Positions 43,329 to 50,647 of a DNA stretch of 64,000 nt are shown in pieces; within the stretch, counting starts at the first letter, position 1, and each line of letters begins with the position of its first letter. Where the stretch lies: assembly GCF_004342605.1 (NCBI RefSeq), contig NZ_SLZL01000005.1:124001-188000 (forward strand), in the 5' to 3' direction. This stretch comes from Caulobacter sp. BK020. GTDB taxonomy: Bacteria; Pseudomonadota; Alphaproteobacteria; Caulobacterales; Caulobacteraceae. The translations under genes were made by a program, and so were the position numbers. Below the pieces are notes generated by a model. It saw only the letters and a list, made by a program, of their open reading frames with translations, made no database searches and was not told where the DNA came from.

Positions 43329-44393
43329 ATGTTCCAGCTGTTCCATGTGATCCTGAACCGCTTCACGCTGCACTCGCGACTGGGCGGGCGCTACGCCGAG
43401 GCGCGGATCCTGGCCGCGGAACTGGACCTGGACCTGACCGAGATCGCCCTTCGCCACGGCAGCCAAGGCTATGCCGAGGGCGGCACGACCGCCGACAACA
43501 GCCAGGCCGAGCGCGAAGAGAAGTTCCGGCGGCTGACCGAGGGCTTCAACAGCCCCTACCCCAGCGAACAGATCGCCGCCGCCGTCGACCTGCGCAAATG
43601 GATGGTCCGCGACTACGGCCTGGAGCGGCTGAGATGGTTCGTGCCGCAGCTACGCGAGCGCTACATCCACGCGATCGGTTCCAAGGCCGCCAAGCTGGAG
43701 CCGATCGTCTTCGCCCCCGAGGACGCCAGCCGCGCCGAGCTGGAGGCCGAGGCCCTGAGTCTGCTGGAGCGCCTGAAGCTGCTCTACACCCTGAGCAGCG
43801 AGCGCGAGGTGCTGACGGGCCGGATGCGGCGCTGGGCCCTGGGCCTGCTGTGCTGGTTGTTCCTGGCCCTGATGATCACCCGCGTGCTGCCCAACGTCAC
43901 CCCGCCCGGCGCTGTTCGCGAGACGGTGAGCGTGATCGCCAACTTCTCGCTGATCGCCTTCGTCGGCGCGGCCGGAGCCATGGTCTCGGTCCTGCGGCGC
44001 ACCGAGTCGGCCATGGCCTCGGCCTCGTCCGACATCGATCCGGTGCGCCAGGTCAGCGCGTTGAGCCAGGGCCTGACGGCGGTGTTCATCGCCGCCTTCG
44101 TGGGCATGTCGGTGTCGTTCGTGCTGGTGGCCTTCTTCGCCAGCGGGCTGGTGCGCGAGGGCGCGATCGTCGGGTCCGGCGCGGCCACCCTGTTCCCGCA
44201 GATCGTGCCCTGCCGCTACGACTGCCCGATCACCCTGGTCAACCGCGGCCTGATGTTCCCGGCCGCCGTCGACGCCGCCAAGATGATGGTCTGGGCCTTC
44301 ATCGGCGGCTTTTCCGAACAGCTGGTGCCCGACGTGCTGGACCGTCTGACCAAGGCGGCGCGGCAGACCAAGAAACCGTCGGAGGCGGCTTGA
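43329..44393 (+). CDS. Membrane protein of unknown function
   Basis: 354 residues from ATG 43329. The N-terminal 170 residues are soluble and charged (helices such as RYAEARILAAELDLDLTEIA and ERLRWFVPQLRERYI), then four membrane segments at about 180-198, 213-233, 257-283 and 320-340. Between 3 and 4 is a loop with PQIVPCRYDCP, two Cys nearby. C-terminal basic tail. No recognised family. Confidence 0.8.
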   Translation: MFQLFHVILNRFTLHSRLGGRYAEARILAAELDLDLTEIALRHGSQGYAEGGTTADNSQAEREEKFRRLTEGFNSPYPSEQIAAAVDLRKWMVRDYGLERLRWFVPQLRERYIHAIGSKAAKLEPIVFAPEDASRAELEAEALSLLERLKLLYTLSSEREVLTGRMRRWALGLLCWLFLALMITRVLPNVTPPGAVRETVSVIANFSLIAFVGAAGAMVSVLRRTESAMASASSDIDPVRQVSALSQGLTAVFIAAFVGMSVSFVLVAFFASGLVREGAIVGSGAATLFPQIVPCRYDCPITLVNRGLMFPAAVDAAKMMVWAFIGGFSEQLVPDVLDRLTKAARQTKKPSEAA

Positions 44394-44402
44394 ATCAGCG
44401 AT

Positions 44403-44480
44403 GGGGACATGCCTTTGCGGCGTGTCCCCCACGGCAGGCGCGGCGCTTGTTCATGGGGACACGCCGCAAGGGCATGTCCC
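44403..44480. repeat. GTCCCC palindrome family P, copy 5
   Basis: Left arm 44403-44429, right arm 44455-44480, complementary over about 26 bases (GGGGACATGC...GTGTCCCC and GGGGACACGCC...CATGTCCC). It lies just after the 3' ends of two convergent genes and may act as a transcription barrier. Its arms have GCCTTTGCGG in place of the GCACTCAC of copies 1-4. Confidence 0.75.
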
Positions 44481-44484
44481 TGGC

Positions 44485-45231
44485 TCAGACCCGCCCCGTT
44501 GCCACGGCCCAGGTCAGCCGGATGCGCCTTTCCAGTTCGCCCAGCTCCCGCTCCCCCGTCTGCGCCCGCGCCAGGGCCGCCGGCGCGGCGGCGGGGAAGG
44601 CGGCGATCGGCAGGTCCCTGAGGGCGATCCGCGCCTTGGCCAGCGCCTCCCCCACCCGCCGCCGCACGTCGCCCTGCGTCCAGTCGGCCGGCAGGCGCTG
44701 GACCCCGGCCCGCCTCAGCCGCCACAGCCCCGCCAGGCCATAGGCGCGGGCGGCGTCCTGGAGCGCGTGGGGGTCGGCCTTGGGGTCCAGCCGCCAGGCG
44801 GCCAGCATCGCCGTCGCCCCGGCCGTGGCGTCGACATAGGCCATGACCTGGCCTTCGGTTTCGAACGGGGCGGTGTCGAGATCGGCCATCCGGGCCTCCG
44901 CCATCTCGGCCAGGGCGCCGAAGGGATAGCCGGCGGCGGCCACGGCCTCGACCGTGGGGTGGCGGCGCGGCGGCTGGCCGGCGGCGACCTCTTCCATGGC
45001 CTCGCGCCACCAGGTCAGGCGGATCTCGCCCATCAGGGCGTTGCTGACTCCGCCGGCAACCCGGGCCAGCTCGTAGTTGAAGGCGTAGAGGGCGATGACG
45101 TCGGCCCGGGCCTTGGGATCGGCGATGAACCGGCTGGCCAGCCAGCGGTCGGGATCGACCCGGCGCACCAGGGCGTCCAGGTCGGTGTCCGGCGCGGCGT
45201 TGCGGTGGGCGATGTCCAGCGTGGTCGTCAT
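44485..45231 (-). CDS. Squalene/phytoene synthase family protein (NDUFAF6-like)
   Basis: 248 residues with LYAFNYELARVAGGVSNALMGEIRLTWWREAMEEV and an Ala-rich core; the Asp-rich prenyl-diphosphate motifs of true phytoene synthases are missing. The sequence resembles the NDUFAF6 class, which in mitochondria helps assemble complex I. In alphaproteobacteria such a gene often accompanies secDF. Start ATG 45231 is well placed. Substrate or assembly target here is unproven. Confidence 0.78.
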   Translation of the reverse strand: MTTTLDIAHRNAAPDTDLDALVRRVDPDRWLASRFIADPKARADVIALYAFNYELARVAGGVSNALMGEIRLTWWREAMEEVAAGQPPRRHPTVEAVAAAGYPFGALAEMAEARMADLDTAPFETEGQVMAYVDATAGATAMLAAWRLDPKADPHALQDAARAYGLAGLWRLRRAGVQRLPADWTQGDVRRRVGEALAKARIALRDLPIAAFPAAAPAALARAQTGERELGELERRIRLTWAVATGRV

Positions 45232-45267
45232 GGGCGCGGCTTATGCGCCGCATCGCTGAAAAGAAAA

Positions 45268-45290
45268 AGGCCCACGGATCCCGTGGGCCT
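45268..45290 (-). terminator. Terminator after the PuuD-like gene
   Basis: Arms AGGCCCACGG (45268-45277) and CCGTGGGCCT (45281-45290), a 10-bp perfect stem with three-base loop, followed on the minus strand by CTTTTTCTTTT. Ends transcription of the PuuD-like gene. Confidence 0.9.
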
Positions 45291-45314
45291 CTTCCGATCT
45301 CACGGCTGGACCGA

Positions 45315-45929
45315 TCAGTTGAACAGCGTCTGGTACATCGTCATGCAGGCCAGCATCGGAATGCTGAGCAGCGTGTTGATGCGCGAGAACAGCATGGCCA
45401 TCTTGGCCGCCTTGGCCTTGGCGTCGGCGTCCACCTCGATGATGCCCAGGGCCCGCTTCTGGTTCGGCCAGATCACGCCCCAGACATTGATGAACATGAT
45501 CGTCGCCAGCCACATGCCCAGGCCGATGAAGGTGAAGCCCATGTCGACGCCGCGCTCGTAGCCGCCCCACAGGCCGAAGGTCGCCGCCTCGGTCAGATAG
45601 CCGCGCGCGAAGGCCAGGGCCACGCCCATCACCCAGGTCGCCAGCGCCGCCCAGCGGAACCAGAACAGCGCCTCGGGGGCGATGTACTTGGACACCGCCG
45701 GCTTCAGCTCGGCCGGGATCTGCGGCATGACGCGGATCTGCACGAAGTTGAAATAGTACAGCAGCCCGATCCACAGGATGCCGAAGAACACGTGCAACAG
45801 GCGGAACACCGCCTGGAAATAGGCCTCGTCGAAGCCGTGTGGGCTGTGCCCGAAGCCGAACGCGATCACCAGGGCCAGCAGGACGCTGACGATGATGGTG
45901 TTGCGGAAATTGGAAAGTAGTCCGGTCAT
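45315..45929 (-). CDS. PuuD-like membrane protein (urate hydroxylase membrane domain family)
   Basis: 204 residues with five or six membrane helices: NTIIVSVLLALVIAFGFG, FFGILWIGLLYYFNFVQI, EALFWFRWAALATWVMG, FTFIGLGMWLATIMFINVWG and PMLACMTMYQTL. The histidines (AVFRLLHVFFG) and the WxNQKRALG motif match the membrane part of PuuD/DUF989. The C-terminal cytochrome c domain of PuuD is missing, so a urate-oxidase role is uncertain. It has its own terminator. Confidence 0.75.
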   Translation of the reverse strand: MTGLLSNFRNTIIVSVLLALVIAFGFGHSPHGFDEAYFQAVFRLLHVFFGILWIGLLYYFNFVQIRVMPQIPAELKPAVSKYIAPEALFWFRWAALATWVMGVALAFARGYLTEAATFGLWGGYERGVDMGFTFIGLGMWLATIMFINVWGVIWPNQKRALGIIEVDADAKAKAAKMAMLFSRINTLLSIPMLACMTMYQTLFN

Positions 45930-46002
45930 GTCCAGGCCCCCTGATGCCCCTTGTCCCGGCGTCCAGGTATAGGCCTGTTCGCGGAGTCGGCAAGAGATGG
46001 GC

Positions 46003-46359
46003 TCAGACGGCGATCAGGGCCGCCGCAAGCCGCCGGCCTTCGCTGGCCAGGACATTGTAGGTGCGCGCGGCGGCCTCGGTGCTCATGAACTCCAGGCCCA
46101 CGCCTGCCGCCTTCAGGGCGTCGCGCACCGGACGCGGCGGCAGGGCGTTGACCAGGCCCACGCCCAGCAGCACGAACTCGACCGCCCCGCCCGCCGCGAA
46201 GACCTCGGCGAAGTCGTCCGGCGTCAGGGCGGCCAGGGCGGTGGCCGACCAGGACCGCGGCTGATCATCGAGGATCAGCAGCGAGCCCGGACGCCAGTCG
46301 CCGGAGACCCGGAACCCGCCGCCGCCCCAGGCGTCGATCGATGGCGGCTGGCGCAGCAT
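46003..46359 (-). CDS. DUF498 / Mth938-like domain protein (NDUFAF3-like)
   Basis: 118 residues of the Mth938-like fold: FRVSGDWRPGSLLILDDQPRS, FVLLGVGLVNALPPRPVRD and GVGLEFMSTEAAARTYNVLASEGRRL. Human NDUFAF3 belongs to the same family and is a complex I assembly factor. It begins at ATG 46359, one base shared with the secF stop (TGATG), and ends the yajC-secD-secF operon. Confidence 0.88.
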   Translation of the reverse strand: MLRQPPSIDAWGGGGFRVSGDWRPGSLLILDDQPRSWSATALAALTPDDFAEVFAAGGAVEFVLLGVGLVNALPPRPVRDALKAAGVGLEFMSTEAAARTYNVLASEGRRLAAALIAV

Positions 46360-47306
46360 CAGGGCCGGGTGCCGGCGCCGAGCTTGATCGGCGTGGCTTC
46401 CTCGTCGCCCCGCTTTACGCCCCAGACGAGGATGAGCGGCAGGGCGATATAGACCGACGAATAGGTGCCGATCAGGATGCCGAAAGTCATGGTGAAGACC
46501 AGCGGGAACAGCACCGGGCCGCCGAACACCATCGTGCCGCCCAGGGCCAGCAGGGCCGTGGAGCCGGTGATGATCGTCCGCGACAGACGCTCGTTCTCCG
46601 ACAGGTCGATGATGTCGCGCAGCGGCGTGGTCTTGTACTTGCGCAGGTTCTCCTTGAGCCGGTCGAAGGTGATGACCTTCTCGTTCATGGAGTAGCCGAT
46701 CACGGTCAGCAGGGCGGCGATCGAGGTCATCGAGAACTCGATGTGCAGCACCGACAGCAGGCCCAGGGTCAGGATGATGTCGTGGAACACGGCCACCACG
46801 GCGCCGACGCCGAACTGCCACTGGAAGCGGAACCAGATGTAGCCCAGCATCAGCAGCAGGGCGATGCCCAGGGCCTTGAAGCCCGAGCCCAGCAGTTCGC
46901 CCGACACCTTGGCGCCGATGACGGACGGCGCGGGCATGGTCATGGTCGGAAAGTGCGCGACCAGCTTCTGCTTGATCTGCGCCGCCTCGGTGTTGGCGTT
47001 CTGGCCCGCCTCCGGAAGGAAGCGGATCATGGCCGAGTTGGGCGAGCCGAAGCCCTGCACCTGGGCGTCGTGGACGCCGATGCGCTTCAGTTCGGTCCGC
47101 AGCTCGCCCAGCGGAATGGGCGTAGGCATGCGCGCCTCCATGGCGACGCCGCCCTTGAAGTCGATGCCCAGGTTCAGGCCCTGGGTGAAGAACGAGACGC
47201 ACGAGCCGACGATCAGCAGGGCGGAGATCGCCGCGGCGACCGGCGCCCACTTCACGAAGCGGAAATGGGTCTGGCGGGGGATCAGGCGGATGAGGGGCCA
47301 AGCCAT
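46359..47306 (-). CDS. secF: Protein translocase subunit SecF
   Basis: 315 residues, six membrane helices and one large periplasmic loop after the first. Sequences LGIDFKGGVAMEAR, ALGIALLLMLGYIWFRFQ, AVFHDIILTLGLLSV, YSMNEKVITFDRLKENLRK and TFGILIGTYSSVYIA are typical. Works with SecD and YajC to use the proton gradient for protein release from SecYEG. 9 bp after secD. Confidence 0.98.
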   Translation of the reverse strand: MAWPLIRLIPRQTHFRFVKWAPVAAAISALLIVGSCVSFFTQGLNLGIDFKGGVAMEARMPTPIPLGELRTELKRIGVHDAQVQGFGSPNSAMIRFLPEAGQNANTEAAQIKQKLVAHFPTMTMPAPSVIGAKVSGELLGSGFKALGIALLLMLGYIWFRFQWQFGVGAVVAVFHDIILTLGLLSVLHIEFSMTSIAALLTVIGYSMNEKVITFDRLKENLRKYKTTPLRDIIDLSENERLSRTIITGSTALLALGGTMVFGGPVLFPLVFTMTFGILIGTYSSVYIALPLILVWGVKRGDEEATPIKLGAGTRP

Positions 47307-47315
47307 GAGCGGAAC

Positions 47316-48914
47316 CTAAGCGATCGGCAGCTTCTTCGGCTTGGCGGTCTTGAACCACCAGCCGATGAGCACTTGAGTGATGATGATGGCGGTGAACACC
47401 GAGGTGAACACGCCGATCGACAGGGTCCAGGCGAAGCCCTTGATGGGCCCCGAGCCGAACCCGAACATGATCGCCGCGGAGATCAGGCTGGTGATGTTGG
47501 CGTCCATGATCGAGACCATGGCCCGGCGGAAGCCAGTGTCGGCCGCCGACATCGGCGATCGCCCCGCCGCCGCCTCGTCCCGCATCCGCTCGTAGATCAG
47601 CACGTTGGCGTCGACCGCGACCGCCAGGGTCAGGATCAGGCCGGCGATGCCGGGGAAGGTCAGGGTGGCCTGGGTCATCGACATGATGCCGATGATCAGC
47701 AGGACGTTGACCACCAGGGCCAGGGCGGCGAACACCCCGAACAGGCCATAGGCCAGGATGATGAACACGAACATCGCCGCCGCGCCGATGGCCAGCGAGA
47801 TGGCGCCGGCCTTGACGGCGTCGGCGCCCAGCTCGGCCCCGACGGTGCGTTGCTCCTCCAGGTTCAGCTTGGCCGGCAAGGCGCCCGAGCGCAGCAGCAG
47901 GGCCAGCTCGGCGGCGCTCTCCGGCGTGAAGTTGCCGGTGATGATGCCCGAACCGCCCGGCAGGGGCTGGTTGATGCGTGGAGCCGAAATGTACTTGCCG
48001 TCCAGCACGATGGCGAAGCGCTTGCCGACATTGCGGGTGGTGGCGTCACCGAACTTGCGGGCGCCGGCCCCGCCGAAGCGGAAGCCGACCGCGGGCGCGC
48101 CGTTCTGGTCGAATTCCTGGTTGGCGTTGACCAGGTCCTCGCCGGTGACCAGGGCGCGCTTGGCGACCGGGATCGGCGGCTCGCCGGGCTGGGTTCCGGG
48201 GATGACGATCACGCCGGGCGGGATGCGGCCGGCGACCATGTCTTCCTGCGAGACCGTCTCGTCGACCATCTGGAACGTCAGCTTGGCGGTCTGGCCGACC
48301 ACGGCCTGCAGTCGGGCCGGGTCGCTTTCCCCGGCCGCCTGGATGACGATCCGGTTGCTGCCCTGACGGGTGATGGTCGGTTCCTTGGTGCCCAGGGCGT
48401 CGATCCGACGGCGGATCGTCTCGATCGACTGGGTCACGGCCTTGGCGGCGTCGGCCTTGGCCGCTTCCGGCACGAAGGCCAGTTCGAGCTGCCCGCCTCC
48501 CCTGTTGGTCACCGTCGTGTCGCGCCCGGTGACCGTGCCTTGCAACTGCCCGCCGATCGAACGGCGCAGCAGGCTGACCGCCTGGTCCACCTTGGCCGGG
48601 TCTGTGATGCGGACCCGCACGACGCCGCCCGCCTCGCCCAACTCGCTGAACTCGATCTGGTCGTTGCGCAGCGTGCTGCGCACGTCCTCGACCATGTTGG
48701 TAAGGCGTTCGGCACGCAGCGCGTCGGTGTCGACCTCATAGAGCAGGTACGACCCGCCCTGCAGGTCGAGGCCCAGGTTCAGCTTCTGGTGGGGAACCCA
48801 GCCGGGAAGCGCGTCGAGCGTCTTCTGCGGCAGCACGTTGGGCAGGGAGAAGACGATGCCGAAGATCACCGACAGGATGACGGCGGCGACTTTCCAGCGG
48901 GAGAGGGTCAGCAT
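47316..48914 (-). CDS. secD: Protein translocase subunit SecD
   Basis: 532 residues. N-terminal helix, then LGLDLQGGSYLLYEVD, the P1 periplasmic domain (IRRRIDALGTKEPTITRQG), and six-helix C-terminal part with VDANVLIYERMRDE and FTSVFTAIIITQVLIGW. Between yajC and secF as usual. Confidence 0.98.
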   Translation of the reverse strand: MLTLSRWKVAAVILSVIFGIVFSLPNVLPQKTLDALPGWVPHQKLNLGLDLQGGSYLLYEVDTDALRAERLTNMVEDVRSTLRNDQIEFSELGEAGGVVRVRITDPAKVDQAVSLLRRSIGGQLQGTVTGRDTTVTNRGGGQLELAFVPEAAKADAAKAVTQSIETIRRRIDALGTKEPTITRQGSNRIVIQAAGESDPARLQAVVGQTAKLTFQMVDETVSQEDMVAGRIPPGVIVIPGTQPGEPPIPVAKRALVTGEDLVNANQEFDQNGAPAVGFRFGGAGARKFGDATTRNVGKRFAIVLDGKYISAPRINQPLPGGSGIITGNFTPESAAELALLLRSGALPAKLNLEEQRTVGAELGADAVKAGAISLAIGAAAMFVFIILAYGLFGVFAALALVVNVLLIIGIMSMTQATLTFPGIAGLILTLAVAVDANVLIYERMRDEAAAGRSPMSAADTGFRRAMVSIMDANITSLISAAIMFGFGSGPIKGFAWTLSIGVFTSVFTAIIITQVLIGWWFKTAKPKKLPIA

Positions 48915-48971
48915 GGATTACAGGCTCTGGACGACGCCTTCCGGCGCCTCGTGATCAAGGCGAAGGGGTGA

Positions 48972-49280
48972 TCAGCTCTTGGGATCGTTGGCCGGGGCCG
49001 GTTCGCCCTTGGCGCGGATCTCGGCGATCATGCTCTTGACCACCTTGACGGTCACGCCCTGGGCGATCTCGACGCCGACCTCGGTCTCCTCGACGCGGAC
49101 CACCTTGCCCAGCATGCCGTTCGACAGCACGACATTGTCGCCGCGCTTGACGGCCGCGATGGCCGCGGCGTGCTGCTTGGCGCGCGTCTGCTGCGGGCGG
49201 ATCAGCATGAAATAGAAGAGCACGACCATCAGGATGATGGGCGCGATCTGGATCAGTTGGGCTTGCAGTCCGGCGGACAT
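48972..49280 (-). CDS. yajC: Preprotein translocase subunit YajC
   Basis: 102 residues with one membrane helix (IAPIILMVVLFYFMLIRPQQ) and a soluble domain with the GDNVVLSNGMLGKVVRVEE pattern. First gene of the yajC-secD-secF operon; 58-bp gap to secD. Confidence 0.96.
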   Translation of the reverse strand: MSAGLQAQLIQIAPIILMVVLFYFMLIRPQQTRAKQHAAAIAAVKRGDNVVLSNGMLGKVVRVEETEVGVEIAQGVTVKVVKSMIAEIRAKGEPAPANDPKS

Positions 49281-49400
49281 GTCGTCTCCAAGAAAGTCTG
49301 GTTAGCGTCCCCGCCACATGGGGGGCCCGCCAAGTCGGCGGAAGCTATGCGTTCACCTCCCCTTTTGCAATGACGGGCAGGTGGGGCTAGGACGCAACAC

Positions 49401-50240
49401 ATGACCGACGCCGCCCTGCCCCTGCTCGCCCGCATCGCCGACGCCCTGGAGCGCCTGGCTCCGGCCCCTCCGGCCGCGCCCGACTTCGCTTCCGGGCGAC
49501 TGTTCCGGCACGAGCCGGCCAGCGGCGGCTTCGTTCCCGCCCCCGACTATCCGATGCCCCTGGACCTGCTGATCGGCGTCGAGCGGCAGAAGGACCGCTT
49601 CGTCGAGAACCTGCGCCGCTTCGCGCTCGGCCTGCCCTGCAACCACGTGCTGCTGTGGGGCGTGCGCGGCACGGGCAAGAGCTCGCTGACCAAGTCGGCC
49701 TTCATGGGGATGGCCGCCGAGCATGCGACCTTGAAGCTGATCGAGGTCGATCGCGACGAGGTCACGGCGCTGCCGCCGTTGTTCGACCTGCTGCGGGCCC
49801 GATCGGAGCGCTTCGTGGTGCTATGCGACGACCTGTCGTTCGAGGACGGGGCGGCGGCGGCCAAGGCGCTGAAGTCGGCGCTGGAAGGCGGCGTGGCCGG
49901 CCCGCCCGAGAACGTGCTGTTCGTGGCGACGTCGAACCGCCGCCACCTGATGCCGCGCGACCACGTCGAGACCCAGGGCGCGATCGCTGCCGCCGAGAAC
50001 GCCGAGGAGGAGATGAGCGTCTCCGACCGCTTCGGCCTGTGGATCGGCTTCCCGCCCATGGACCAGCCCACCTACCTGGCGGCGATCCACGGCTATGCCG
50101 ATCGCTTCGGCCTGGAGGTCGAAAACCTCGAGCGCCGGGCCCTGCAATGGTCGCAGCTGCGCGGCGCCCGCTCGGGCCGGGTGGCCTGGCAGTTCATCCG
50201 TGACCTGGCCGGGGAGCTGGGTGTAAACTTGCCGGCGTAG
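49401..50240 (+). CDS. DUF815 AAA+ ATPase
   Basis: 279 residues. An N-terminal helical part with PMPLDLLIGVERQKDRFVEN, Walker A GVRGTGKSSLTKSAF, Walker B FVVLCDDLSFEDG, sensor region ENVLFVATSNRRHLMPRD, and the C-terminal SGRVAWQFIRDLAGE. DUF815 family ATPases are of unknown function but found next to secDF in alphaproteobacteria. It diverges from yajC, 120 bp apart. Confidence 0.9.
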   Translation: MTDAALPLLARIADALERLAPAPPAAPDFASGRLFRHEPASGGFVPAPDYPMPLDLLIGVERQKDRFVENLRRFALGLPCNHVLLWGVRGTGKSSLTKSAFMGMAAEHATLKLIEVDRDEVTALPPLFDLLRARSERFVVLCDDLSFEDGAAAAKALKSALEGGVAGPPENVLFVATSNRRHLMPRDHVETQGAIAAAENAEEEMSVSDRFGLWIGFPPMDQPTYLAAIHGYADRFGLEVENLERRALQWSQLRGARSGRVAWQFIRDLAGELGVNLPA

Positions 50241-50259
50241 ACCCCTGGAGGAGGCCCGG

Positions 50260-50499
50260 ATGGGCAAGCCTTGGTTTCGCGTGAAGCGTTATGGGTTCGG
50301 CGCCGGACTGCCCTGCAGCTGGGAAGGCTGGGCGCTGCTGATCGGCTTCCTGGTCGTTGTCGTCGCCAGCGGCGTGGTGTTCACCGAGCGCAACCCGATG
50401 CTGCATCTGGGCGTGGTGCTGGCCTCGACGGCGATCGTCGTGGTGGTCAGCTGGCGCAAGAGCGACGGTCCGTGGAAGTGGCGCTGGGGCGACGAATAG
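50260..50499 (+). CDS. Small membrane protein with two helices
   Basis: 79 residues. Basic start (KPWFRVKRYGFGAGLP), then a helix (ALLIGFLVVVVASGVVF), a second (LHLGVVLASTAIVVVVSW) and a Trp-rich end (KWRWGDE). It follows the DUF815 gene by 19 bp after GGAGGAGG-type binding site (GGAGGAGGCC at 50247-50255), so probably in its operon. Function unknown. Confidence 0.75.
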   Translation: MGKPWFRVKRYGFGAGLPCSWEGWALLIGFLVVVVASGVVFTERNPMLHLGVVLASTAIVVVVSWRKSDGPWKWRWGDE

Positions 50500-50517
50500 C
50501 CGACGCTCGCCAGCCGA

Positions 50518-50624
50518 CTTGCCCCCTCCGGGCCTTCGGCCCTCCTCCCCCACAGGGGGAAGAGCGCGAAGGCTCCGCCCCCATTGGGGGCGGACAGACC
50601 GCGGAGCGGTCAGGTGGGGGCAAG
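50518..50624. repeat. Palindromic intergenic repeat, family R1, copy 2
   Basis: 107-bp element with the same CTTGCCCCC...GGGGGCAAG ends as 13206-13309 and similar inner hairpins. It sits between convergent genes, as copy 1 does, suggesting a bidirectional terminator or barrier role. Confidence 0.8.
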
Positions 50625-50647
50625 TCGGCTCCCGCCCTTCACGCTTT

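Noticed and set aside
46341-48971. Plus-strand open frame of 876 codons
   Set aside because: Antisense to secF and secD, which are certain; the translated sequence is Gly/Asp/His/Arg-rich with no domain.
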